Below, one piece after another: positions 35,134 to 43,003 of a stretch of 64,000 nucleotides of DNA. The stretch's first letter is position 1; every line of letters starts with the position of its first letter. The DNA comes from Prevotella sp. tc2-28. GTDB taxonomy: Bacteria > Bacteroidota > Bacteroidia > Bacteroidales > Bacteroidaceae. The notes under the pieces are model-generated. The model had not been told where the DNA came from. It was given only the letters and a program-made list of their open reading frames with translations, and searched no databases. The position numbers were made by a program, and so were the translations under genes. The DNA is taken from positions 62,001 to 126,000 of the forward strand of contig NZ_FNRE01000011.1 in the NCBI RefSeq assembly GCF_900107705.1. Direction: 5' to 3'.

Positions 35134-36813
35134 TTATTCGATGATTTGCTGATGGTGAACGATAGTTCCGTCGTTGCTCACACCTTCCAAAGTGACGAGG
35201 TAGCGTTTGGAGATGTCGCTGGCATAGAACTTGATACTGGCATGTCCCTTCTCGTCTGTCTCCACCTTCGGATTCCAGTAGAGCGTCGTGCGATGGTCTG
35301 TACGCACATCGCTCTTTGTGCTTTTATATTGTGGAGAGTAGAACTCCACGGCAGGACGATAGCCCAACTGACGCACGCTGACAAAGGAAGGGCTGTCTTT
35401 GGCTCTTGAACTGGCAATCTCAGAGCCGTCTTTCAGGAAGATAAACAGTACACCAGGCACCTTGCCGTGGTTGGCAGGTCTTGCTGCAAAGAGTCCGTTG
35501 ATGGCATTGTTGGGCGTGAAATACTCTATGGACTTGACATCTGTTGGCAAGAGGTTCAGGACAAAGCTATGATCTTCTTCCCTGAAGTTGTCCACATAGG
35601 GTAGGACACCGGCATTGTCTGGTGTCGTAATGTAGGGTTCGCCATTGTTGGTATAAGCCACTCTCATGCCCAGATTGATGAGCAATTGCTGCATGGTAAC
35701 GGCACGCTCAATGCGAGGATCTCCCTCTTGGAATCCTCGTGGAGCCTCCATGTTCATGAAGTTTCTTCTGAGGGGTTTCTGCTTTTTGCCTATCTTCGTC
35801 ACCTCAGGCAGTTCGATATATCCTGCTCGTGAGTACATCTGTTGTGTTTGGGCTTGTGTGCGGAAAGTACTCAGGTCTGGGCTCTCCGTTAAGGAGTAGT
35901 GGGGCAGGGCTACCTTGGGAAAGGTCAGCGAGTCTATCTGTAACTCCACAAAAGCTGTCTTTCCGCTGTTCCGCGTGCCTTGCAACAGGAAGGTGGTTCC
36001 CTCAGGGTTGTCCACGCCCAACGAAAAATTAGTGCTGTCGCCTAACTCGAACTCCCATTGTTCTCCCGTTTTTGCGTTGACAACCAGCAGGTGTGGGTTC
36101 TTGAGGCGTTTCTTCCAAGTACCCTTGATGCGTCCTGTGATGAACTGCATCTCCTGATAAGGATAGATGATTTTGTGCAGGGTGTCGGGCTGATAACTCA
36201 GATGTTGGCGCAGCAGGTTCTGGCGGATGTCACCAAACAGACTGTCAGGCTTCACTACATCGTAGTCTGTCACGGACAAAGCATAGATTCCTTGCAGTGG
36301 TTGTCCCTCTTTGTCGTGGATGTCAAAGTCGAGCTTGATGGGTTTTCTGTCTGTAGCGGCATTCCCTCTGACGGTTACCTTCGCATCCATGTGTGCAAGC
36401 ACCTTGTTGGCTATGCGATGCCCTCTGGCACGTTGCCCACCCACCACCGTGAGGGGTTGGTAACAAAATTGTTCTGCGGGGAAGTTGCGCATCCATTGGG
36501 TGTAGGCCACCAAGGTATAGACACCGCCTTTCAAAGACTTAGGCAACAATATCCTGTTGGCAAACACACCGTCCTTGTCGCCTCGAATCATCATGCGTTG
36601 CATCAGCGTGTCGGACTGCTGGTCGTATAGCTCGACATAAACGAAACGTGAGCGACTGAAGGGGATATTCGTGTCGGCTTCCATCAGATGGGCACGTAGC
36701 CATACGGTGTCGCCTGGTGCATAGTAGGGCTTGTCTGTCTGGATACAGATTCGCTCCTGAGCATAAGACGCACCTAATGAGAAGAGCAGAAGGACAATGA
36801 GTTTTAGCCTCAT
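35134..36813 (-). CDS. MG2-domain protein with plug-like C-terminal region, no barrel
   Basis: The 559-residue secreted protein begins (after ASYAQ) with the MG2 macroglobulin-like motif CIQTDKPYYAPGDTVWLRAH and more beta sandwiches. Around residues 395-460 it has a segment like a TonB-receptor plug: LPTDVKSIEYFTPNNA, INGLFAARPANHGKVPGVLF, IFLKDGSE. Full-length relatives usually continue into a beta barrel; here it stops after a short beta domain. It may be a surface scaffold or a split receptor part. It overlaps the upstream STN-esterase gene by 4 bp, so the two are expressed together. Function is not known. Confidence 0.65.
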   Translation of the reverse strand: MRLKLIVLLLFSLGASYAQERICIQTDKPYYAPGDTVWLRAHLMEADTNIPFSRSRFVYVELYDQQSDTLMQRMMIRGDKDGVFANRILLPKSLKGGVYTLVAYTQWMRNFPAEQFCYQPLTVVGGQRARGHRIANKVLAHMDAKVTVRGNAATDRKPIKLDFDIHDKEGQPLQGIYALSVTDYDVVKPDSLFGDIRQNLLRQHLSYQPDTLHKIIYPYQEMQFITGRIKGTWKKRLKNPHLLVVNAKTGEQWEFELGDSTNFSLGVDNPEGTTFLLQGTRNSGKTAFVELQIDSLTFPKVALPHYSLTESPDLSTFRTQAQTQQMYSRAGYIELPEVTKIGKKQKPLRRNFMNMEAPRGFQEGDPRIERAVTMQQLLINLGMRVAYTNNGEPYITTPDNAGVLPYVDNFREEDHSFVLNLLPTDVKSIEYFTPNNAINGLFAARPANHGKVPGVLFIFLKDGSEIASSRAKDSPSFVSVRQLGYRPAVEFYSPQYKSTKSDVRTDHRTTLYWNPKVETDEKGHASIKFYASDISKRYLVTLEGVSNDGTIVHHQQIIE

Positions 36814-38189
36814 TTATACAGCGATTTCAGCGTTTCTTCCGATTCAATTTCTATCTTGCTTTCATCGAGCATCGAGCGGTCTAGACCGAAGACGTCGATG
36901 AAGAAGTCATAAACGGCATTGCGCTTGTTCTCACGGAAGTCGTGGCGCTCGTTGGGCAGGTGGACATTGCGCACCTTGTCCTGCGCTCCGTAGAATCCGT
37001 AGATGCGTTGCAGATAGGGGAACTCCAACGTGGGAACACTGGAAGTCCAGTCGCCTCCGTCGCTCACGACGAGCATGGGTTTGGGCGCTATGACAGCTGC
37101 CAGTTCTGGCTCGCAGGTACCGCCTGCTGACAGTTGGACGGGCATACCACTCTCGCACGGACAGCCACCATCGAAGTGGGAGGCCAGATGAACCACAGGG
37201 GCTGAGGCAGTGACGCGCTCGTCCAACAGCGAGAGCATCACGGTATGAGTACCACCACCAGAGCCACCCATCACACCTACACGCTCCGTGTCGATGTCCT
37301 TGCGGTTCTTCAGCATCCAGTCCAGGAGAATGTAGCCACAGGCTGCCTGATAGACGTGAGCGCGACTACTATGATGGTCGCCTACTTCTTTCTCACTCTC
37401 TCCCCATCCGTAGAGGTCGAAGTCTACGCAGACGGCACCCATGCGAGCGAGGGTGCCCAGTCGTTGCTGCTCGTCCTTGCGATAGCGGTAGGGCCAGTGT
37501 CCGTCGGGACAGACTATCAGTGCGTGCTTGCCCTTCTTCAAGGAAGCATAGATGGTGCCAAAGAGGTGTTGTCCAGGTGTCAGCTCGATACAGATGTTCT
37601 GCGTGGTATAGCCATCGTGCTTGCGAATCTTCGAGAGGATGACGGGACGCACCAGATTGCCCTTCTTGTCCTTGGTCACCACACACGAGTCTAGGAACTT
37701 GTCCAGTTCCAGACGTTGGCGCACCTCACGGCGCAGGGTGTCACGACGAGCCTCCCATTGCTCCTTATTATGATATAAGGATGAGAGCCAGTCGAGCATC
37801 ATCTTACCCTCTGCCTCATGACGACGCGGATACTCGTAGAGCTTGATTTTATACGTGTTGCCACTCTGCTTCCACCAGTTCCAGTCGTAGTATTTGCAGA
37901 TGTTGTCGAGTGTCATTTCGAGCGAGTAGGGGCGCACACGGAAGTCGGCGTAGGGCATCTTCTTGCCTACGGTATCCACGTTCTTGTCGAACTTGAACTT
38001 CACGCCAAAGCGCTTGGCGACATCGTTCATCAAGTCCGTCACGCTACGCTCGAAACGCGTCTCGTATGTCTGCGCCTGTGCTCCGCAAATGAGAAATGAG
38101 GAATGAGAAGTGAGAAATGGGGAATGACCAATGAGAAATGCCCCTATCAACACCTTCCACCTTTTGTTCGCTATTCTTTTTGGCTTCAT
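36810..38189 (-). CDS. STN-domain alpha/beta-hydrolase esterase
   Basis: From the MKPKRIANKR start the protein has 459 residues. A signal peptide is followed by an STN domain (about 45-110: MNDVAKRFGVKFKFDKNVDT, LDNICKYYDWNWW), which normally sits at the N-terminus of TonB receptors or secretins. The rest is an alpha/beta hydrolase with nucleophile elbow GVMGGSGGGTH and catalytic His in LPNERHDFRE. Similar hydrolases in RG-II loci (BT1017-like, from memory) remove methyl or acetyl esters. The signal-peptide core is encoded by eight 7-bp units (38088-38143). Longer in-frame starts up to 38225 add only polar residues before the signal peptide, so I reject them. Confidence 0.7.
   Translation of the reverse strand: MKPKRIANKRWKVLIGAFLIGHSPFLTSHSSFLICGAQAQTYETRFERSVTDLMNDVAKRFGVKFKFDKNVDTVGKKMPYADFRVRPYSLEMTLDNICKYYDWNWWKQSGNTYKIKLYEYPRRHEAEGKMMLDWLSSLYHNKEQWEARRDTLRREVRQRLELDKFLDSCVVTKDKKGNLVRPVILSKIRKHDGYTTQNICIELTPGQHLFGTIYASLKKGKHALIVCPDGHWPYRYRKDEQQRLGTLARMGAVCVDFDLYGWGESEKEVGDHHSSRAHVYQAACGYILLDWMLKNRKDIDTERVGVMGGSGGGTHTVMLSLLDERVTASAPVVHLASHFDGGCPCESGMPVQLSAGGTCEPELAAVIAPKPMLVVSDGGDWTSSVPTLEFPYLQRIYGFYGAQDKVRNVHLPNERHDFRENKRNAVYDFFIDVFGLDRSMLDESKIEIESEETLKSLYK
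38088..38143. repeat. Eight-unit 7-bp AATGAGA array forming a signal peptide
   Basis: Units are AATGAGA, AATGAGG, AATGAGA, AGTGAGA, AATGGGG, AATGACC, AATGAGA and AATGCCC. On the coding strand this is the LIGHSPFLTSHSSFLI core. Confidence 0.85.
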
Positions 38190-38222
38190 ATCGTTCGTTT
38201 TCATTTCTTCATTTTTCATTTT

Positions 38223-38255
38223 CACTTCTCATTTCTCATTTCTCATTTCTCATTT
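38223..38255. repeat. 7-bp CTCATTT array between fucI and the esterase gene
   Basis: Four perfect CTCATTT units (38228-38255) follow a related CACTTCT. They end within the fucI stop codon and lie upstream of the esterase ATG. Confidence 0.85.
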
Positions 38256-40077
38256 ATTTGTATATCGGTCCAAAGTTGGCGCAGGCACGATAGTCGGCAC
38301 CCTCCTTGTCCATTCCGAAGGCATTCCAGCACGAAGGACGGAAGATGTCCTTATCAGCAATGTTATGCATACAAACAGGAATGCGCAACATAGCACACAG
38401 TGTGATGAGGTCGGCACCAACGTGTCCGTAGCAGATGGCTCCGTGGTTGGCTCCCCAGTTGTTCATGACGGAATAGACGTCCTTGAAGGCATCCTTCGTG
38501 GGATCCAGGCGTGGTGCAAACCATGTGGTAGGCCATGTGGGATCGGTACGTTTGTCCAGGATGTCGTGCGTCTTGGGATCGAGCTCTACAGTCCATCCCT
38601 CAGCCAGTTGCAGCACAGGACCCAGACCCTGTACGAGGTTCAGACGCAACATGGTCATCGGCATACCACCCTTGGTGACGAAGTGGCTCGAATAGCCACC
38701 ACCACGGAAGTAGTCGCGGTCGGCAGGCATCCACGAGGTAGCCTTCAGACAAGCCTCTACGTCCTCTTGCTTCATCTCCCAGAAGTTCTTGATGGTAGGC
38801 TTGCCGTCCTTGTCCGTCATAGCACCTGTGGCATCTAATGTCGTAGCACCGCTATTGATCAGGTGGATGAAACCGCCTGCAGCCTGACCTTCGGGCTTCT
38901 TGCCAGCCACGCGCTCAACAGCCTCCGGACTCCAGTAGGTGCGGATGTCCGAGAACATGACGCCCTTGTTCGTCAACAGGTGTCCGAACAGCATTGACAT
39001 ACCGTTCAGGAAGTCGTTCTCCGTAGCCAGCGTGTAAGCCTCACGCGGACCGTTCCAGTCGAACGAGGTACACATCATCGACTCAGGGAAGTCGAAGTTA
39101 GGCTTGTAGTCCGTCCATTGACGCTGACCCTGTACACCGGCAGCAATGGCGTTGTGTCCGATGGCCTCTTCCTTGTAGCCCATCTCCAGCAGCTTGTCGC
39201 TTCCCTGCATCAGGTCGCGGATGATCATCATGCACTTCACGGTGAACTCCCAGTCTTCGTCCTTCTCCTGACGGTTCTTGCCCTTGCCCTTGCCGTTGAA
39301 GGTGGTCATAGGCACGCCAGGGAACAGCGGACGGTCCTCGTTATAGTCGTGGCCCTCCTGGGGCTTGCAGTATTTCTCTATCCATTGCATGGCCTTCTCG
39401 AACTCCTGCTTGTCGTAGATGCCGAAATCGACACGACGCAGAATCTCCACCAGCGACACATACTCCGTGCGCATACCCAGGTACTGCTGGAGGAAGTCGG
39501 CATTCACGATACTTCCGGCGATACCCATACAGGTGTTGCCCAACGACAGATAGCTCTTGCCACGCATGGTGGCCACCGCCTGGGCAGCACGTGCAAAGCG
39601 CAGTATTTTCTCGGCTACATCCTCAGGAATGGTGTTGTCGTTCAGGTCCTGCACATCGTGACCATAGATGCCGTAGGCAGGCAGACCCTTCTGGGCGTGG
39701 GCAGCCAGCACGGCAGCCAGATAGACGGCACCTGGGCGCTCCGTTCCGTTGAAGCCCCAGACGGCCTTCGGATAGGTGGGGTTCATGTCCATCGTCTCCG
39801 AGCCGTAACACCAGCACGACGTAACGGTGATGGTACTTCCCACACCCTCGCGCTCGAACTGCTCAGCACAGGCGGCACTTTCACCCACACGACCGATGGT
39901 GGTGTTGGAAATGACACACTCCACGGGACTTCCGTCACCGTTCTTCAGGTTGCTCTCAATCAGGTTCTTGACTGCCTTAGCCAGATTCATGGTCTTTTCC
40001 TCAAGACCTTCGCGAATGCCACCCTGACGACCGTCAATCGTTGGGCGGATACCAATTTTCGGATAGTTTGTTTTCAT
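38254..40077 (-). CDS. fucI: L-fucose isomerase
   Basis: FucI interconverts L-fucose and L-fuculose (also D-arabinose) using Mn in the cytoplasm. The 607-residue protein opens [20 protein letters not shown] and contains [33 protein letters not shown] and [20 protein letters not shown], all classical FucI segments. Length is near the family norm of about 590. I start at MKTNYPK; the frame is open to 40260 but that part crosses a 20-bp inverted repeat and lacks homology. It is the first gene of the reverse operon ending at 25098. In an RG-II locus it would handle L-fucose and possibly L-galactose. Confidence 0.93.
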   Translation of the reverse strand: MKTNYPKIGIRPTIDGRQGGIREGLEEKTMNLAKAVKNLIESNLKNGDGSPVECVISNTTIGRVGESAACAEQFEREGVGSTITVTSCWCYGSETMDMNPTYPKAVWGFNGTERPGAVYLAAVLAAHAQKGLPAYGIYGHDVQDLNDNTIPEDVAEKILRFARAAQAVATMRGKSYLSLGNTCMGIAGSIVNADFLQQYLGMRTEYVSLVEILRRVDFGIYDKQEFEKAMQWIEKYCKPQEGHDYNEDRPLFPGVPMTTFNGKGKGKNRQEKDEDWEFTVKCMMIIRDLMQGSDKLLEMGYKEEAIGHNAIAAGVQGQRQWTDYKPNFDFPESMMCTSFDWNGPREAYTLATENDFLNGMSMLFGHLLTNKGVMFSDIRTYWSPEAVERVAGKKPEGQAAGGFIHLINSGATTLDATGAMTDKDGKPTIKNFWEMKQEDVEACLKATSWMPADRDYFRGGGYSSHFVTKGGMPMTMLRLNLVQGLGPVLQLAEGWTVELDPKTHDILDKRTDPTWPTTWFAPRLDPTKDAFKDVYSVMNNWGANHGAICYGHVGADLITLCAMLRIPVCMHNIADKDIFRPSCWNAFGMDKEGADYRACANFGPIYK

Positions 40078-40117
40078 TGTCTCAGTATATTTTAGTTGTT
40101 TTATATTAAGACGAACA

Positions 40118-40163
40118 CCTCTCGTGATTGTCACCAAAATACATTGGTAACAATCATGAGAGG
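40118..40163 (-). promoter_or_regulatory. Long leader hairpin before fucI
   Basis: Positions 40118-40137 and 40144-40163 are a 20-bp inverted repeat with two G-U-compatible differences and a 6-nt loop. The transcript tail reads CGTCTTAATATAAAAC, then the ATG about 40 nt after the stem. No co-directional gene lies upstream, so it is a true leader element. Confidence 0.65.
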
Positions 40164-40246
40164 GCAAATCTTTTATGGATTGTAATGTGCAACTTTGCAC
40201 CGCTTTGCTCTTATTCGCTTTTTCTGATGAATTAATGGTATAAAAA

Positions 40247-40278
40247 GTTGTGCCTTTCACAAATTTTCCGTATCTTTG
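40247..40278 (+). promoter_or_regulatory. Promoter of the HU-like gene
   Basis: GTTG (40247-40250), 20 bp, then TATCTTTG (40271-40278). Transcription would start near 40284, so the repeats that follow are in the 5' leader. Confidence 0.7.
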
Positions 40279-40290
40279 CAGAAAAGTTTA

Positions 40291-40374
40291 ATTGCAGGTC
40301 GTGAAACGCAAATTGCAAGACGTGAAACGTACATTGCAGGACGTGCAATATAGATTGCAAGACGTAAAAAGAAA
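40291..40374. repeat. Four tandem 21-bp repeats in the HU-like gene leader
   Basis: Copies begin at 40291, 40312, 40333 and 40354. Each starts ATTGCARG(A/T)CGTG or close, and three continue toward AAACG or GCAAT. The period equals two DNA helical turns. A DNA-binding protein is encoded directly downstream, so autoregulation is plausible. Confidence 0.85.
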
Positions 40375-40388
40375 TAAAGATTAGTAGT

Positions 40389-41027
40389 ATGGCAAATTAT
40401 GTAATCAAGGAAATGCCAACAGGTATGGGCAACGGAAGTGAGGGAAAGGCATTCCCCAAGATGCAGGTCTATACGGAGTTCGACTACAACAAGGTGGTTG
40501 AGCTAATCCACGCCTATTCGCCAGCCTTCAGTCAGGCTACCGTTCGTGGTGTGCTCGACACGCTGACTGTTGTCATGAAGTCGTATCTGCCTATGGGACA
40601 CACCATGAAAATTGACAACCTCGGTGTGTTCTCGCTGTCGCTGGAATTTGTTGACAACGAGGCGGATAGCACGAATCCACAGGCTACGCAAGTGCTCGCG
40701 TCCAAGAAGAAATACCATCATGTGAGGGTCAAGGGTGTCAACTTCAAAGTGGACAAAAAGTTGGTTGACGACATCAACCAGGAGAACACCTTCGAACGCA
40801 CAACCGGCAACCCCACCTCTCCCTCTCCGTACTCCCTCGAAGAGCGTATGCAACGTGCCCTGAACCATATCAGCAAGCACGGTTTCATCACCCTGCAGGA
40901 ATACGCCAACCTCAACGGCCTCAGCTATAGCACAGCCTCGAGGGAACTCGCCAAGCTCGTCCTCGATCCCCATTCTGGCATCAAGGCGAAAGGCGCCGGT
41001 TCCCACAAGGTCTGGGTTAGTAGGTGA
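40389..41027 (+). CDS. HU/IHF-like DNA-binding protein with C-terminal helical extension
   Basis: The 212-residue cytoplasmic protein has an HU-like domain at about residues 30-130: FSQATVRGVLDTLTVVMKSY, LPMGHTMKIDNLGVFSLSL, and KKYHHVRVKGVNFKVDKKLV. A Pro/Ser linker leads to a C-terminal winged-helix-like region (RMQRALNHISKHGFITLQEY, SYSTASRELAKLV, GAGSHKVWVSR). Bacteroidales carry many such extended HU homologues. The last 98 bp of the gene are repeated at 42087-42184 after a three-gene cassette. Its leader has four 21-bp repeats. Confidence 0.85.
   Translation: MANYVIKEMPTGMGNGSEGKAFPKMQVYTEFDYNKVVELIHAYSPAFSQATVRGVLDTLTVVMKSYLPMGHTMKIDNLGVFSLSLEFVDNEADSTNPQATQVLASKKKYHHVRVKGVNFKVDKKLVDDINQENTFERTTGNPTSPSPYSLEERMQRALNHISKHGFITLQEYANLNGLSYSTASRELAKLVLDPHSGIKAKGAGSHKVWVSR
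40930..41027 (+). repeat. 98-bp direct repeat, copy 1 (3' end of the HU-like gene)
   Basis: It matches 42087-42184 over the full 98 bp with 8 differences and no gaps. Five of the eight are synonymous in the reading frame. Together the two copies bracket the DUF3990 cassette. Confidence 0.9.
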
Positions 41028-41081
41028 TTTCACTTCTCTAGGGTGATTTCAACCATCATTTACAAAAAAGAAGCAGGAAAG

Positions 41082-41113
41082 TTGCAATCATTCGAAATTT
41101 CTTTGTATATTTG
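41082..41113 (+). promoter_or_regulatory. Promoter of the DUF3990 cassette
   Basis: TTG (41082-41084), 21 bp, then TATATTTG (41106-41113), ahead of the ATG at 41134. The cassette is therefore transcribed on its own. Confidence 0.65.
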
Positions 41114-41133
41114 CAACGTAATACATATTTTTT

Positions 41134-41352
41134 ATGTTTAGTATCAAGGACATCTCAGAGTATATCGTAGCGCTTATAGCAGCCTTTGCCAGTCATTATT
41201 CGATGACAGAAGTTGAGGCATATCGTTACCTAAACCGTTATGGAGCCATTAAAGTGGCTCACGACTTCTACGACGTGATGCATACTCAATCGTTCGATGA
41301 TATGGTTCAAAGTATGGCTTCCTATTGTCAGCGGAAAGGAGGCAATTTATGA
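41134..41352 (+). CDS. DUF3791-like small protein, putative antitoxin
   Basis: The 72-residue acidic helical protein has SMTEVEAYRYLNRYGAIKVA and HDFYDVMHTQSFDDMVQSMA, the pattern of DUF3791, which is regularly encoded beside DUF3990 proteins. It has no signal or membrane span. Its stop overlaps the next ATG by 4 bp. By position it may neutralise the DUF3990 product or couple its translation. That is inference from neighbourhood; I know of no direct proof. Confidence 0.65.
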   Translation: MFSIKDISEYIVALIAAFASHYSMTEVEAYRYLNRYGAIKVAHDFYDVMHTQSFDDMVQSMASYCQRKGGNL

Positions 41353-41828
41353 TTAAACTTTATCATGGTTCAACTGTCGATATCGAGCATATTGATCTCT
41401 TGAAATCTCGTCCCAATAAAGATTTCGGACGAGGTTTCTATCTTTCTGCTGATCGTCAGCAAGCATGGCGCATGGGAGAGTTTAAGGCTTTGACAGAAGG
41501 TGGGTCCCCTGTTATGAACACTTACCTCTTCAACGAACAGGAGCTTACCTCTGGCGAGTTGCGAGTCCTCACATTTAAGGGATATACTCGTGATTGGGCT
41601 GACTTCATCTTCTTAAATCGCAACAACAAAACCACTATTCCTGTACACGACTATGATATCGTATATGGGCCGATTGCCAATGATCGTGTAGGTGTACAAA
41701 TTGGCAAGTATGAGGCTGGTGATATCACTTTCGATCAGTTTCTTGAGAATCTGAAATATATGAAAGGGGTAACGTTCCAATATTATTTTGGAACAGAACG
41801 CGCTATTGCTAAATTGACGAAGATATGA
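41349..41828 (+). CDS. DUF3990 protein, putative ADP-ribosyltransferase-like toxin
   Basis: I start at MIKLYHGS (159 residues), where ATGA overlaps the upstream stop. The motifs LYHGSTVDIE, KDFGRGFYLSADRQQAWRMG and a distal DYDIVYGPIAND are those of DUF3990. The H..., F-G-x-G-F-Y and later acidic region resemble the H-Y-E layout of ADP-ribosyltransferases, the superfamily in which DUF3990 is usually placed. It is flanked by two small genes with 4-bp overlaps, as in toxin-antitoxin operons. Target and NAD use are unknown. Confidence 0.72.
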   Translation: MIKLYHGSTVDIEHIDLLKSRPNKDFGRGFYLSADRQQAWRMGEFKALTEGGSPVMNTYLFNEQELTSGELRVLTFKGYTRDWADFIFLNRNNKTTIPVHDYDIVYGPIANDRVGVQIGKYEAGDITFDQFLENLKYMKGVTFQYYFGTERAIAKLTKI

Positions 41829-42034
41829 CACAACCCAACGTGACACCACAGGAGTTTAAGTATCTGAAGGATCAGGTGACTGCCCGTATGATTCAGATAT
41901 TGACAGAGGAGCAAGGATACTCGTTGGAAGAAGCAATTGACCGTGTTTATACCTCACCCATCTACGAAAAACTATCTGATGCCTCCACTGGGCTTTTCTT
42001 CCAATCACCCCGCTACGTTTTGTCTTATCTTTGA
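41825..42034 (+). CDS. Small helical protein of the DUF3990 cassette
   Basis: The 69-residue protein overlaps the DUF3990 gene by 4 bp. It has a helical start (FKYLKDQVTARMIQILTEEQ) and a tail KLSDASTGLFFQSPRYVLSYL, a motif I associate with small proteins near DUF3791/DUF3990 genes. It could be a second antitoxin or accessory part. No known domain can be claimed firmly. Confidence 0.55.
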   Translation: MTQPNVTPQEFKYLKDQVTARMIQILTEEQGYSLEEAIDRVYTSPIYEKLSDASTGLFFQSPRYVLSYL

Positions 42035-42086
42035 TAACATAAGAGGTTTGTAATAAAAGAAGTGTTTCGCAGTTATATAGCTTACT

Positions 42087-42184
42087 GCACAGCCTCGAGG
42101 AAACTTGCCAAGCTCGTCCTCGATTCCCATTCAGGCATCAAGGCTAAAGGTGCCGGTTCCCACAAGGTCTGGGTCAGGAGGTGA
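42087..42184 (+). pseudogene. Remnant: 3' end of an HU-like gene (98-bp direct repeat, copy 2)
   Basis: The segment encodes the last 32 residues of an HU-like protein up to its TGA (42182-42184), but the sequence upstream (42035-42086) has no related frame or start. It is 92 percent identical to 40930-41027. Differences are mostly synonymous, so it evolved under coding constraint before truncation. It may be the end of a lost tandem paralogue or a gene end displaced by insertion of the cassette. Confidence 0.85.
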
Positions 42185-42196
42185 TAAAAGTGAAAG

Positions 42197-42790
42197 TCAC
42201 CACATTATTCTTTTTCTTATTCGGGACTTGAGAAGCAGTTCCCTATTTCCATACCCTTCAATATAACCATTCTTTATGACAAATCGGTTAATGGGTACTG
42301 CCCTATAATGGGTGGTGTCCACATCCAAGATATAGACATTATGTGACTCCTTTCTATATACGCCCCAACAATACGTTTGAGAATAGTGTTCACCCTTATA
42401 ATACATACCGAATGTCGAGTCGTTCTTATTGATTGTCAGCGAAATAGAGCTATCGTTTGCTTCGAATGCATAGTCTATATGTTCACTTTTCCAGTGGATA
42501 CACGAAGATTGGCAAGCGGCGAAGTTGACTGCGAAGAACATCAGAAACGAATTGATGAAGAACACGATACTCCAACGTTCTTTATTCAAAAAGAACAGAA
42601 CAATGCTAATAACAAGGTTTATGAATGCGATTAGGAAAGAAAAAAATAATGTGGTAAGTCCGTCTTGGTGACTGGGCGAAGAAAAATACATTAGAATGAG
42701 AAACACCGAATCTATGATGGCAATTATCAACATAGGGCGCTTAAGATGTATTGTTGTAGATTCAAACACTTTCATGATGTTTTTCGTCAT
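42197..42790 (-). CDS. Hypothetical inner-membrane protein
   Basis: The 197-residue protein has three hydrophobic spans in the first 95 residues (MLIIAIIDSVFLILMYF, FFSFLIAFINLVISIVLFFL, SIVFFINSFLMFFAV). A soluble beta-rich tail follows, with two closely spaced Cys (ACQSSC) and ending in basic residues. I do not recognise it. It is AT-rich relative to its neighbours and lies just beyond the HU-like remnant, so it may be accessory DNA. A TATTTTTG -7 box lies at 42813-42820. An alternative start is MKVF five codons in. Confidence 0.6.
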   Translation of the reverse strand: MTKNIMKVFESTTIHLKRPMLIIAIIDSVFLILMYFSSPSHQDGLTTLFFSFLIAFINLVISIVLFFLNKERWSIVFFINSFLMFFAVNFAACQSSCIHWKSEHIDYAFEANDSSISLTINKNDSTFGMYYKGEHYSQTYCWGVYRKESHNVYILDVDTTHYRAVPINRFVIKNGYIEGYGNRELLLKSRIRKRIMW

Positions 42791-42812
42791 ATCCTAACTG
42801 CATTTCTGCCTG

Positions 42813-42820
42813 CAAAAATA
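42813..42820 (-). promoter_or_regulatory. -7 box for the 42197-42790 gene
   Basis: The reverse strand reads TATTTTTG, 22 bp before the ATG at 42790. Confidence 0.5.
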
Positions 42821-42863
42821 CGAGTTATTTTTGAATGAGCGAATAAAATATTGGAAAAAGTTG

Positions 42864-42871
42864 TATCTTTG
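42864..42871 (+). promoter_or_regulatory. Orphan forward promoter
   Basis: TATCTTTG with AT-rich upstream DNA. Downstream there is only about 110 bp before a terminator-like hairpin and the convergent S41 gene. Confidence 0.5.
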
Positions 42872-42875
42872 CCAA

Positions 42876-42984
42876 TGTAAAAACTATGGATAGGGCGACA
42901 TTTGAAAGGCAGAAAGCATTTGCGGGCGAGGCTAGGAGGGCGCTTATAGATAAAAGGGGCAGGTTTGAAGCCTGTCCCCTTTTG
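42876..42984 (+). ncRNA. Candidate short transcript (small RNA or very short ORF)
   Basis: A -7 box at 42864-42871 and a hairpin at 42952-42983 bracket about 110 nt. An ATG at 42886 opens a frame (MDRATFERQKAFAGEARRAL...), but it reads through the hairpin and into the antisense of the S41 gene, so a stable protein is doubtful. It could be a small RNA or the remnant of a longer gene. Confidence 0.3.
42952..42983. terminator. Bidirectional terminator after the S41 peptidase gene
   Basis: AAAAGGGGCAGG (42952-42963) pairs with CCTG-t-CCCCTTTT (42971-42983), one bulge and a 7-nt loop. T runs lie on both exits. Confidence 0.75.
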
Positions 42985-43003
42985 AATGGTGTGAAAGAAG
43001 TGC

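Larger units (their letters stand above)
40078..40388. other. Divergent control region of fucI and the HU-like gene
   Basis: The 311-bp gap holds the fucI leader hairpin (40118-40163), a forward promoter at 40247-40278 and a 21-bp repeat array at 40291-40374. No perfect TAnnTTTG is visible for fucI on the reverse strand. I see no gene in it. Confidence 0.55.

Noticed and set aside
40078..40260. N-terminal extension of fucI by 61 codons.
   Set aside because: It crosses a 20-bp inverted repeat and has no family similarity; MKTNYPK is the conserved start.
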